This document shows, piece by piece, positions 6,856 through 14,843 of a stretch of 15,958 nt of DNA. Below the pieces are notes generated by a model, which worked only from the letters and a program-made list of their open reading frames with translations, was not told the DNA's origin and made no database searches. Both the position numbers and the translations under genes were made by a program. Source of the DNA: an uncultured Eubacteriales bacterium (GTDB lineage: Bacteria; Bacillota; Clostridia; Lachnospirales; Lachnospiraceae); the NCBI GenBank assembly GCA_900544525.1, contig UQVN01000051.1:1-15958 (forward strand), written 5' to 3'. The stretch's first letter is position 1; every line of letters begins with the position of its first letter.

Positions 6856-7926
6856 ATGAGCGAAATGAAATTATCTTTCCGTTGGTACGGAGAAGACGAC
6901 AAAGTTACATTAGAAAATATTAGACAAATTCCAGGAATGCATTCCATCGTAACAGCAGTATACGATGTACCAGTTGGAGAAGTATGGCCAGAAGAATCTA
7001 TCTCCAGATTAAAAAATTTAGTAGAATCTAACGGACTTCACTTTGACGTTATTGAAAGTATTCCAGTACATGAAGATATCAAACTTGGAAAACCTTCAAG
7101 AGACCGTTATATCGAAAACTACTGTGAAAACATCAGAAGAGTAGCAAAAGCAGGTGTAAAATGTATTTGTTATAACTTCATGCCAGTATTTGACTGGACA
7201 AGAACACAGCTTGATCATAAATTAGAAGATGGTTCTACAACACTTGTATACTATCAGGAACAAGTAGATGCTGTTAACCCATTACAAAGCGACAGTGATT
7301 TAACACTTCCAGGATGGGATTCTAGCTACTCAAGAGAAGAATTAAAAGATATCGTAGCAGAATACAACAACATGACAGAAGATGATTTATGGAACAACTT
7401 ACAGTACTTCCTTGAAAGAATCATCCCTGTTGCAGCAGAATGTGATGTAAACATGGCAATCCATGAAGACGATCCATGTTGGAGCATCTTTGGTCTTCCA
7501 AGAATCATCACTTGTGAAGAAAACTTAGATCGTTTCTTAAAATTAGTAGATGACAAACACAACGGAATCACACTTTGTGCAGGTTCTCTTGGATGTTCTA
7601 ACCAAAACGACGTAGCAGAAATGGCAGCAAAATATGCAGCTATGGGAAGAATCCACTTCGTACACATGAGAAATGTTAAAATCTTAGAAAACGGATTCGA
7701 AGAAAGCGCACATCTTTCTAAATGCGGAAGCCTTGACATGTATGAAATTACAAAAGCATTACATGACAATGGATTTACTGGATACATTCGTCCAGACCAC
7801 GGAAGAATGATCTGGGGAGAAACAGGACGTGCAGGATATGGTCTTTATGACCGTGCTCTTGGAGCAACTTATATCAATGGTCTCTGGGAAGCAGTTGAAA
7901 AAAGCGCAAAAGACAGAAATAAATAA
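6856..7926 (+). CDS. uxuA: Mannonate dehydratase
   Basis: Cytoplasmic metal-dependent dehydratase of 356 residues converting D-mannonate to 2-keto-3-deoxygluconate. The TIM-barrel start MKLSFRWYGEDDKVTL and the GMHSIVTAVYDVPVGEVW stretch (28-45) are typical of UxuA. Probable metal ligands by position are His203 (IHEDDP), Cys241 (LCAGSLG), His270 (FVHMRN) and Asp314 (RPDHGR), matching the His-Cys-His-Asp set I recall from a streptococcal structure. The length fits Firmicutes UxuA, which is shorter than the E. coli enzyme. The start follows AGAAGGAGA. It is the second gene of the symporter operon and feeds KdgK. Confidence 0.96.
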   Translation: MSEMKLSFRWYGEDDKVTLENIRQIPGMHSIVTAVYDVPVGEVWPEESISRLKNLVESNGLHFDVIESIPVHEDIKLGKPSRDRYIENYCENIRRVAKAGVKCICYNFMPVFDWTRTQLDHKLEDGSTTLVYYQEQVDAVNPLQSDSDLTLPGWDSSYSREELKDIVAEYNNMTEDDLWNNLQYFLERIIPVAAECDVNMAIHEDDPCWSIFGLPRIITCEENLDRFLKLVDDKHNGITLCAGSLGCSNQNDVAEMAAKYAAMGRIHFVHMRNVKILENGFEESAHLSKCGSLDMYEITKALHDNGFTGYIRPDHGRMIWGETGRAGYGLYDRALGATYINGLWEAVEKSAKDRNK

Positions 7927-7940
7927 GAAAATGTTGAGGA

Positions 7941-7975
7941 AACGTGAAAAGCTTACATAAAGTACTTTTGACGTT
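7941..7975 (+). other. Inverted repeat in the uxuA-uxuB gap
   Basis: AACGTGAAAAG (7941-7951) pairs with CTTTTGACGTT (7965-7975), 10 of 11 pairs with one G-G mismatch, around a 13-base loop. No T tract follows. A TATAAT at 7981-7986 directly after it lacks a good -35 box. Confidence 0.55.
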
Positions 7976-8021
7976 AATACTATAATAAATTTTGTTGAAA
8001 AAAATCAAGGAGGAATTGAAA

Positions 8022-8870
8022 ATGAAATTACCAATTCAAGCAGATTTAACTGGAAAAGTAGCAGTTGTAACAGGTGCAGGCGGAGTTCTTTGTTCTATGA
8101 TGGCTCATGCATTAGCAACAGCAGGAGCAAAAGTAGCTCTTCTTGACTTAAACGAAGAAGCAGCACAGGCATATGCAGATGAAATCGTAAAAGAAGGATT
8201 CATTGCAAAAGGATACAAAGCAAACGTATTAGATAAAGAAAGCTTAAAAGAAGCACATGATAAAATCCTTGCTGATTTTGGAACATGTGATATCTTAATC
8301 AATGGTGCAGGCGGAAATAACCCAAGAGCAACAACAGATAAAGAATATTTCGAAGCTGGCGATATCGATGCTGATACAAAATCTTTCTTCGATTTAGAAC
8401 AAAGCGGTGTAGAATTCGTATTTAACTTAAACTTCATTGGAACACTTCTTCCAACACAGGAATTCGCAAAAGACATGGTAGAAAAAGAAGGATGCAATAT
8501 CTTAAACATTTCTTCTATGAACGCTTACACACCACTTACTAAGATTCCAGCATACAGTGGAGCAAAAGCTGCTATCAGCAACTTCACACAATGGTTAGCT
8601 GTTCACTTCGCAGGAACAGGTATCCGTGTAAATGCAATTGCACCAGGATTCTTCGTAACAAAACAGAACGAAAAATTATTATACAATGAAGATGGAACAC
8701 CAACAGCTAGAACAGGTAAGATCTTAGCTGCTACACCAATGAAACGTTTTGGACAAGCAGAAGAACTTCTTGGAAGTATGTTATTCTTATTAAATAACGA
8801 AGCAGCTGGATTTATCACAGGAGTTGTTATTCCTATCGATGGTGGTTTCTCTGCTTACTCAGGAGTATAA
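8022..8870 (+). CDS. uxuB: D-mannonate oxidoreductase (fructuronate reductase), SDR type
   Basis: Short-chain dehydrogenase/reductase of 282 residues, taken to reduce D-fructuronate to D-mannonate with NADH or NADPH. The Rossmann nucleotide site is VVTGAGGVLCSM (15-26); the usual TGxxxGxG is here TGAGGVLC, a form I associate with this UxuB group. Also visible are INGAGG (93-98) for the NAG motif, Ser164/Ser165, and the catalytic Tyr178 and Lys182 in YSGAK. The C-terminal IPIDGGFSAYSGV is typical of the group. It is the Bacillus-type SDR UxuB, unrelated in fold to the long-chain E. coli enzyme. The start at 8022 follows AAGGAGGAA; a frame-open TTG at 7992 lies before that site. Substrate assignment rests on the group and on the flanking uxuA and uxaC. 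Confidence 0.9.
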   Translation: MKLPIQADLTGKVAVVTGAGGVLCSMMAHALATAGAKVALLDLNEEAAQAYADEIVKEGFIAKGYKANVLDKESLKEAHDKILADFGTCDILINGAGGNNPRATTDKEYFEAGDIDADTKSFFDLEQSGVEFVFNLNFIGTLLPTQEFAKDMVEKEGCNILNISSMNAYTPLTKIPAYSGAKAAISNFTQWLAVHFAGTGIRVNAIAPGFFVTKQNEKLLYNEDGTPTARTGKILAATPMKRFGQAEELLGSMLFLLNNEAAGFITGVVIPIDGGFSAYSGV

Positions 8871-8918
8871 AAAACTTTATATTGCCTATCAAAGACAATA
8901 GAAAACAGATAAACATTA

Positions 8919-8951
8919 GGCACGCACATATTTTTTAATATGCTGCGTGTC
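8919..8951 (+). other. Hairpin in the uxuB-GH3 gap
   Basis: GGCACGCACATATT (8919-8932) pairs with AATATGCTGCGTGTC (8937-8951) around a TTTT loop, with a single bulged C at 8943. No terminating T run follows. CTTCC at 8951-8955 is also complementary to the GGAAG of the next ribosome binding site (8972-8976). Confidence 0.7.
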
Positions 8952-8985
8952 TTCCAATAAAAAGTGTTTAAGGAAGGATAAAGAG

Positions 8986-10758
8986 ATGGCAAGAGTAGAT
9001 TTAAAAGCAAAACCATATTATTTAGATGATGAAGCGATTAAATGGGTAAAAGATACTATTGATTCTATGACAATTGAAGAAAAGATCGGTCAGCTTTTCG
9101 TAAACATGGGATCTTCAAGAACAGAAGAATATTTAACAGATGTTGTAACAAAATATAAATTTGGTGCTGTTCGTTACAACCCAGGTACAGCAAAAGAAGT
9201 TTATGATCAGAACCGTATTTTACAAAAAGTATCTAAAATCCCAATGCTTATCGCAGCAAATACAGAAGCTGGTGGAAATGGTGCTTGTACAGACGGTACA
9301 GAAATCGGTTTAGAAGTAAAAGTTGGTGCTACAAACGATGTGAAATACGCTTATGAAATGGGACGTGTTTCTGGTATTGAAGCAGCAGCAGTTGGATGTA
9401 ACTGGTCTTTTGCACCAATCGTAGACATCAACCGTAACTGGAGAAACCCAATCATCTCTAACCGTACATTCGGTGATGATCCAGACCGCGTTTTAGAATT
9501 CTCTAAAGCTTATATGAAAGGTTTCATGGAAAGCAACATGGTTTGTGCAATGAAACACTTCCCAGGAGATGGAATCGACGAAAGAGATCAGCATTTAAGC
9601 AACTCTGTTAATACTTATTCTTGCGAAGAATGGGATGAAACATTTGGTAAAGTATATAAAGGAATGATCGACGCAGGTGTGCACACTGTTATGGCAGGTC
9701 ACATTATGATGCCAGCTTACCAAAAATTCTTTAACCCATCTATGAAAGATGAAGAAACAATGCCAGCAACTCTTTGTAAAGAACTTATCACAGATTTATT
9801 AAGAGGAAAATTAGGTTTCAACGGTATGGTTGTAACAGATGCTTCTCATATGGTTGGTATGACAGCTATGATGAAGAGAAGTGATATTCTTCCTAACGCA
9901 ATCGCAGCAGGATGTGATATGTTCTTATTCTTCAACGATCCAGATGAAGACTTCGAATACATGATGAACGGATACAAAAATGGTGTAATCACAGAAGAAC
10001 GTCTTCAAGATGCATTAGAAAGAATCTTAGGTGTAAAAGCATACTTAGGACTTCATAAGAAAACAGCAGAAGAAATTACACCACCAGAAGAAGGATTAAG
10101 TGTAATCGGATCTCAAGAATTTAAAGATATCGCAAAAGAAGTATCTGATAAAGCGATCACATTAGTAAAAAATATCGGAGATTCTCCACTTCCACTTTCT
10201 CCTGAAAAACACAAACGTATTTTATTAGTTCCACAGGAAAAAGAAAGTGCATTCGCTCTTATGGCTGGTGGAGCTGGAAAGAAAGAAAGTTATATTGACT
10301 ACTTAAAGAACAAATTAGAAGCAGAAGGCTTTGATGTAACAATCTACGAATCTGCAATTGATAAAATAGCGAAACTTCCAAAAGAAGAAGTTGGACAGGC
10401 TATGAAAAATATGTATGCTGGAAAAGCACCTATCACTAATATTACAGATAACTATGATTTAATTATCCAAGTTGCTTATGTTGATAGTTTATGTGCAACA
10501 GTACAGAGAATTGAATGGAAATTAAGTAAAGGTACACCAGATATGCCTTGGTATGTACATGAACTTCCAACAATCTTCATTTCTCTTTGCTGCCCATTCC
10601 ACTTAGCAGATGTGCCTCAGGTAAAAACTTATATCAATGCATATGATAAAAACGAACATACATTAGATGCACTTGTAGAAAAATTAGTAGGACGTTCTGA
10701 ATTCAAAGGAATTGATCCAGTAGATTCCTTCTGTGGATTACCTGATACACGTTGGTAA
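8986..10758 (+). CDS. Glycoside hydrolase family 3 enzyme, NagZ-like, cytoplasmic
   Basis: GH3 protein of 590 residues with no signal peptide. The catalytic barrel covers about residues 15-350 and a C-terminal alpha/beta domain about 380-590. The motif KHFPGDGIDERDQH (190-203) carries the Asp201-x-His203 dyad that defines NagZ-type GH3 enzymes, in which His is the acid/base. The nucleophile is Asp285 in MVVTDASHM. NRTFGDDP (about 163-170) fits the family. NagZ-type members are beta-N-acetylhexosaminidases, and some act as phosphorylases, so a GlcNAc- or glucuronide-linked disaccharide is possible; the true substrate cannot be read here. The start at 8986 follows AAGGAAGG; a GTG at 8947 in frame lies inside the preceding hairpin and is unlikely. 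The HAD gene follows after 20 bases, suggesting the two work together. Confidence 0.85.
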   Translation: MARVDLKAKPYYLDDEAIKWVKDTIDSMTIEEKIGQLFVNMGSSRTEEYLTDVVTKYKFGAVRYNPGTAKEVYDQNRILQKVSKIPMLIAANTEAGGNGACTDGTEIGLEVKVGATNDVKYAYEMGRVSGIEAAAVGCNWSFAPIVDINRNWRNPIISNRTFGDDPDRVLEFSKAYMKGFMESNMVCAMKHFPGDGIDERDQHLSNSVNTYSCEEWDETFGKVYKGMIDAGVHTVMAGHIMMPAYQKFFNPSMKDEETMPATLCKELITDLLRGKLGFNGMVVTDASHMVGMTAMMKRSDILPNAIAAGCDMFLFFNDPDEDFEYMMNGYKNGVITEERLQDALERILGVKAYLGLHKKTAEEITPPEEGLSVIGSQEFKDIAKEVSDKAITLVKNIGDSPLPLSPEKHKRILLVPQEKESAFALMAGGAGKKESYIDYLKNKLEAEGFDVTIYESAIDKIAKLPKEEVGQAMKNMYAGKAPITNITDNYDLIIQVAYVDSLCATVQRIEWKLSKGTPDMPWYVHELPTIFISLCCPFHLADVPQVKTYINAYDKNEHTLDALVEKLVGRSEFKGIDPVDSFCGLPDTRW

Positions 10759-10778
10759 TAGATTAGGAGAGTAGAAAT

Positions 10779-11615
10779 ATGGGATATTTTGATTATACAA
10801 GAGAAAAAGATTTCCTTGTATGCATTGACAGCGATGGTTGTGCAATGGATACAATGAATGTAAAACATTTCAAATGTTTCGGACCAGAATGGATTAAACA
10901 GTATGGTTTAGAAGCAGTACAAGAAGAAGGACTTGCTTACTGGAACGATGTAAACCTTTTTACAACAACAAGAGGAATTAACCGTTTCAAAGGATTAGCA
11001 TTAGGACTTCTTTGGGCAAGAGAAAAAGGATATGAAATCGAAGGATTAGATGAATTTGTAAAATGGACAGAAGAAGCGAATGAGCTTTCTAATCCAGCTC
11101 TTATGGCATATTGCCAAAAAGCAAACAATCCATGTATGGAAAATGCACTTCTTTGGAGTATTCATGTAAACCGTGCGATTACAGAATTACCAAAAGATGA
11201 CAAACCATTTGATCATGTAAAGGAAACAATGGACTTTATGTGTCAGCAAGCAGATTTAACAGCAGTATCTTCTGCAAATGGTGAAGCAGTGCAGGCTGAA
11301 TGGACAAAACATGGATTAAAAGAAGATTGCCGCGTATTATTAAGCCAAGAAGCAGGTTCAAAGGCACATTGTATCGGAGAACTTTTAAAACTTGGATATG
11401 ACAAAAAGAATACATTAATGGTAGGAGATGCGTTTGGAGATAGAGACAGTGCATTCAAAAATGGTGTATGGTTCTTCCCAATCATCGTAAACAAAGAAGG
11501 CGAAAGCTGGGAACGTTTAAAAAATGAAGCATTTCCAAAATTAGTGGAAGGAACTTTTGATGAAGCATATCAAAAAGAGTTACTCGAAAGATTTGAAAAA
11601 GCGTTAGAGGCTTAA
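10779..11615 (+). CDS. HAD-family hydrolase (phosphatase-like) of the hexuronate operon
   Basis: Haloacid dehalogenase superfamily protein of 278 residues. Motif I is CIDSDGCAMDT, with Asp17 as nucleophile and Asp19 as acid/base. Motif II is probably the Ser pair in AVSSANGEA. Motif IV is VGDAFGDRDSA (215-225) with the Mg-binding Asp217 and Asp221. A cap domain of about 130 residues sits after motif I. It is most likely a phosphatase acting on a small phosphate ester, but the substrate is unknown. The ribosome binding site AGGAGAG lies in the 20-base gap after the GH3 gene, so the two are probably translated as a pair. A role in removing a phosphate from a GH3 phosphorolysis product or in disposing of a toxic phosphorylated intermediate is speculative. 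Confidence 0.83.
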   Translation: MGYFDYTREKDFLVCIDSDGCAMDTMNVKHFKCFGPEWIKQYGLEAVQEEGLAYWNDVNLFTTTRGINRFKGLALGLLWAREKGYEIEGLDEFVKWTEEANELSNPALMAYCQKANNPCMENALLWSIHVNRAITELPKDDKPFDHVKETMDFMCQQADLTAVSSANGEAVQAEWTKHGLKEDCRVLLSQEAGSKAHCIGELLKLGYDKKNTLMVGDAFGDRDSAFKNGVWFFPIIVNKEGESWERLKNEAFPKLVEGTFDEAYQKELLERFEKALEA

Positions 11616-11650
11616 TTTATCCGATGATATTACTATAAAATATAGCATAG

Positions 11651-11712
11651 AAAAGGAGGTGTTATGACAATTTAAGAGATCGTATTTCTTAAGTTGTTCT
11701 AACACCCTTTTT
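11651..11712 (+). terminator. Long hairpin with T tract before uxaC
   Basis: GGTGTTA (11658-11664) pairs with TAACACC (11700-11706), and ACAATTTAAGA (11667-11677) pairs with TCTTAAGTTGT (11688-11698) with one G-U. The outer A and T runs extend the stem, and CCCTTTTT (11705-11712) ends it, as in an intrinsic terminator. The ascending arm contains AAAGGAGGTG followed by ATGACAATTTAA, a possible three-codon reading frame. It would reduce read-through into uxaC unless countered. Confidence 0.75.
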
Positions 11713-11741
11713 CTAAATAAAATAGATGGAGGAACCGTAAG

Positions 11742-13157
11742 ATGAAAAAATTTATGGATCAAGATTTTTTACTTTCTACAGAAACTGCAAAAATTCTTTA
11801 TCATGAATATGCAGAAAAAACACCAATTTTAGACTACCACTGCCACATCAATCCACAGGAAATTGCAGAAGATAGACATTTTGAAAATATCACTCAAGTA
11901 TGGCTTGGTGGGGATCATTATAAATGGCGTCAAATGCGCAGCAATGGTGTAGAAGAACGTTACATCACAGGAGATGCTACAGATAGAGAAAAATTCCAAA
12001 AATGGGCGGAAACATTAGAAAAAGCCATCGGAAATCCACTTTATCACTGGAGCCATTTAGAATTAAAACAATATTTTGGATATGAAGGCGACTTAAATGG
12101 CGATACAGCAGAAGAAGTATGGAATCTTTGCAATGCAAAACTTGCTCAGCCAGAAATGAGTGCAAGAGGAATCATGAAAGCTTCTGGCGTTACTTTAATT
12201 TGTACAACAGATGATCCAATCGATGATTTAAGATGGCATAAAGTGATTAAAGAAGATGAAACTTTCGATATTCAGGTACTTCCAGCTTGGAGACCAGATA
12301 GAGCCGTTTCTATTGAAAAACCAGACTTTGCTGATTATACAAAACAACTTGCTGAAGTTGCAGGAGTAGAAATCAAAACATTTGCTGATTGGAAATGTGC
12401 AATTACAAAGAGAATGGAATTCTTCAATGAAATGGGATGTAAAGCAAGTGACCACGGTTTATTATACATTCCATATGTAGAAGCAACAGAAGAAGAAATC
12501 GATGCGATCTTAGCAAAACGTCTTGGTGGCGAAGTGCTTTCTGAAGAAGAAGAAATGAAATTCAAAACAGCTTGTATGCTTTACTTAGGAAAAGAATACA
12601 AGAGACTTGACTGGGGAATGCAGTTACACTTTGGGGTAACAAGAAATAACAATACAAAGATGTTCAATAAAATTGGAGCGGATACAGGATTTGACGGTAT
12701 TTATAACCGTGTTCCAATTACAGAATTAGCTTCTTATTTAGACGCTCTTTGCAAAGAAGATAAACTTCCAAAGACTGTTCTTTACAGCTTAAACCCAACA
12801 GACAACGCTTCTATCGGAACATTATTAGGATGTTTCCAAGAATCTGATGCAGTTGGAAAAATTCAGCAGGGAAGTGCTTGGTGGTTTAACGATCACAAAA
12901 CAGGTATGACAGAACAGATGATTTCCCTTGCGAACTTAGGACTCCTTGGTAACTTTATCGGAATGTTAACAGACTCAAGAAGTTTCTTATCTTATACAAG
13001 ACATGAATACTTTAGAAGAATTCTTTGCGAATTAATCGGACAGTTCGTAGAAAACGGAGAATACCCATGGAACCAAGAACGCCTTGGAACTATGGTAAAG
13101 AATATCTCTTACAATAATGCAGCACGTTATTTCGGATTTACATTAGAAACAGTGTAA
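11742..13157 (+). CDS. uxaC: Glucuronate (uronate) isomerase
   Basis: Uronate isomerase of 471 residues in the amidohydrolase-like superfamily, converting D-glucuronate to D-fructuronate (and often D-galacturonate to tagaturonate) in the cytoplasm. The start MKKFMDQDFLLSTETAK and the block ILDYHCHINPQEIAEDRHF (29-47) are hallmarks, with His33 and His35 as metal ligands. Further family blocks are WLGGDHYKWRQMR (53-65), LQLHFGVTRNNNTKM-like sequence at about 294-307 and LTDSRSFLSYTRHEYFRR near 411-428. Length is normal. The start follows TGGAGGAA. As no altronate-branch genes are present, the cluster serves glucuronate rather than galacturonate. A duplicated 21-base unit spans the stop codon. 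Confidence 0.96.
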   Translation: MKKFMDQDFLLSTETAKILYHEYAEKTPILDYHCHINPQEIAEDRHFENITQVWLGGDHYKWRQMRSNGVEERYITGDATDREKFQKWAETLEKAIGNPLYHWSHLELKQYFGYEGDLNGDTAEEVWNLCNAKLAQPEMSARGIMKASGVTLICTTDDPIDDLRWHKVIKEDETFDIQVLPAWRPDRAVSIEKPDFADYTKQLAEVAGVEIKTFADWKCAITKRMEFFNEMGCKASDHGLLYIPYVEATEEEIDAILAKRLGGEVLSEEEEMKFKTACMLYLGKEYKRLDWGMQLHFGVTRNNNTKMFNKIGADTGFDGIYNRVPITELASYLDALCKEDKLPKTVLYSLNPTDNASIGTLLGCFQESDAVGKIQQGSAWWFNDHKTGMTEQMISLANLGLLGNFIGMLTDSRSFLSYTRHEYFRRILCELIGQFVENGEYPWNQERLGTMVKNISYNNAARYFGFTLETV

Positions 13158-13182
13158 TATTCATTAGAAATAGTGTCATATA
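13141..13182 (+). repeat. 21-base tandem duplication across the uxaC stop codon
   Basis: CATTAGAAACAGTGTAATAT (13141-13160) is followed one base later by CATTAGAAATAGTGTCATAT (13162-13181), two differences in 20. The unit is seven codons long. The first copy holds the TAA stop, the second reads TCA at that place and stays open to a TAA at 13194. Confidence 0.8.
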
Positions 13183-13211
13183 TGGAAAGAGTATAAAAAT
13201 AATATGATTAG

Positions 13212-13254
13212 AAAAAGGACAAAACCTTATGGAAAGTAAGGAATTGTCCTTTTT
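13212..13254. terminator. Bidirectional terminator between uxaC and the ABC importer
   Basis: AAAAAGGACAA (13212-13222) pairs with TTGTCCTTTTT (13244-13254), and CCTTA (13225-13229) with TAAGG (13237-13241) inside it, separated by a symmetric A-A loop. Both strands end in a T run, serving the two converging operons. Confidence 0.92.
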
Positions 13255-13272
13255 GTTATTTTTTATTCTTGT

Positions 13273-14841
13273 CTATTTGTCAATTAAGTTGTGTGACTGT
13301 AAAAATTCGACTGCCACTTCGTTTGGATCTTTATGGAGTTCGTCTACTTGATAGTTTAATTCCTGCATTGTTTCATCGGTTAATTCTTCTCCTAATCGTT
13401 CTAATAATGGAATGATTTCAGGATATTTTTGTGCTACATCCGAACGCATTATTGGAATTGCATAATAGGGAGGGAAGAATTTTTTATTATCTTCTAATGT
13501 TTTTAAATGAAATTTCTTTAATAATCCATCTGTTGAGTAGGCATCGATCACCATAACATCCCCTTTTTGAAGGGCTTGATATCGTAAAGAAGAATCCAAA
13601 GGAATGGAGTCTTTGAAGGTGAAGTTGTAAAATTTTTGTACGCCTAACAATCCATCTTCACGATTTAAAAATTCAAATGTGCTTCCTAAAATGAGTTGAT
13701 TTGCAACTTTTCCTAAATCTTCAATTGTGGATAAATGATATTTTTTAGCAGTTTCTTGTGGAACCGCTAATGTGAATGTGTTATTAAAATTCATCTGTTG
13801 TAAAACATCAATATCATAGTCTTGTTTTAGCTCATCTTTTACTATTTCATAGACGAGTTCTACATCTGGATTGGCAGGATGTTTTAATATATCGCTATAG
13901 GCACTTCCGCTATATTCTACATATAAGTCGATATCCTTTGTTTTTAAGGCCCCAAAGCAGACTTGTGTTCCGCCTAATTCTAATTTTTTTTCTACTTTAA
14001 TATGGGTTTGATCTTCGATATATTCTGCAATTAGATTGCCTAGAATAGACTGTTCTGTATAATCTTTTGAACCAATAGTAATTTTTTTTTCGTCTTTTGA
14101 ATAAGTGGTGGAAATACCATATCCAACGATACCAATAAAAGCGAATATAAGAACTAAATTCAACAAAATTTCCAAACGGTAGTGCCATTTTGATTTTGGT
14201 TTTACATTTTTCTTCACATTTTTAGGTGTTACTTTTTTCTCAATATAACCAAGTATTGCATCAACAATCAGTGCTAAAATACAAGCAGGGATTGCACCAG
14301 CCAAAATCTGGACGTTATTCATGGTACGGATTCCAGAAAAAACTAAATTACCTAATCCGCCTGCTCCAATAAAGGCTGCCATTGTCATCAATCCAACGGA
14401 AGTAACGGCAGCTACACGAACACCAGCCATGATGACTGGTAATGCGATTGGAAGCTGTACTTTAAATAAGATTTGAGTTCCTGTTAAGCCAATACCTTTT
14501 GCAGCTTCTAATAGTTGAGCACGGACGCTTTCGATCCCCGTATATGTATTCTTTATAATAGGTAACAGAGAATATAATGTTACAACGATGATAGCAGGAA
14601 TCGATCCGATACCGAATAAAGGAATCATAAAGCCAAGTAGAGCCATACTTGGAATGGCTTGAATGACATTGGCAATCATCAATACGGGACGGCTAACTTT
14701 TGAAATATAAGAAATAAGTAGTCCGAGAGGAACGCCAATAAGAATGGCAAAACCGACGGCAATAATCGTTAATTTTATATGTTCTAATAATAGAATCGAA
14801 ATTTGTTGATGTTCTTGAATAAAATAATGGAATAGATTCAT
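13273..14841 (-). CDS. ABC importer permease fused to substrate-binding domain (OpuC/EgtU type)
   Basis: Inner-membrane protein of 522 residues joining two usual subunits. Residues 1-205 form the permease, with about six hydrophobic segments and the coupling loop LEAAKGIGLTGTQILFKVQL (111-130). A further membrane segment at about 223-243 anchors a type II binding domain (251-522) facing outside, beginning ITIGSKDYTEQSILGNLIAE and including GGTQVCFGALK and DLYVEYSGSAY. The family imports quaternary amines such as glycine betaine, choline or carnitine, and the fused form also includes the ergothioneine importer EgtU; the sequence alone does not decide. The ATG lies 2 bases after the ATPase stop codon, with its ribosome binding site GAGGAGG inside that gene. 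It is unrelated to glucuronate use and on the opposite strand. Confidence 0.88.
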   Translation of the reverse strand: MNLFHYFIQEHQQISILLLEHIKLTIIAVGFAILIGVPLGLLISYISKVSRPVLMIANVIQAIPSMALLGFMIPLFGIGSIPAIIVVTLYSLLPIIKNTYTGIESVRAQLLEAAKGIGLTGTQILFKVQLPIALPVIMAGVRVAAVTSVGLMTMAAFIGAGGLGNLVFSGIRTMNNVQILAGAIPACILALIVDAILGYIEKKVTPKNVKKNVKPKSKWHYRLEILLNLVLIFAFIGIVGYGISTTYSKDEKKITIGSKDYTEQSILGNLIAEYIEDQTHIKVEKKLELGGTQVCFGALKTKDIDLYVEYSGSAYSDILKHPANPDVELVYEIVKDELKQDYDIDVLQQMNFNNTFTLAVPQETAKKYHLSTIEDLGKVANQLILGSTFEFLNREDGLLGVQKFYNFTFKDSIPLDSSLRYQALQKGDVMVIDAYSTDGLLKKFHLKTLEDNKKFFPPYYAIPIMRSDVAQKYPEIIPLLERLGEELTDETMQELNYQVDELHKDPNEVAVEFLQSHNLIDK

Positions 14842-14843
14842 CT

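Noticed and set aside
7244..7253. Operator-like TTGTATACTA inside uxuA, and GGTATACAA or GGTATACACA inside uidA near 276 and 1609
   Set aside because: They are explained by Val-Tyr or Trp-Tyr-Thr codons, lie within coding sequence and lack promoter context; GTATAC is expected by chance several times in DNA of this composition.
7326..7787. Minus-strand open frame of 153 codons opposite uxuA, and similar ones opposite uxuB, UxaC and the symporter
   Set aside because: They mirror well-supported enzyme genes, have no ribosome binding sites or recognisable motifs and are shadow frames.
7992..8021. Upstream TTG starts for uxuB (7992) and kdgK (2168)
   Set aside because: In both cases the good ribosome binding site lies after the TTG and before an ATG that begins the family-like N-terminus.
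8947..8985. Upstream GTG start adding 13 residues to the GH3 protein
   Set aside because: It lies within the descending arm of a hairpin and lacks a ribosome binding site, while AAGGAAGG precedes ATG at 8986.
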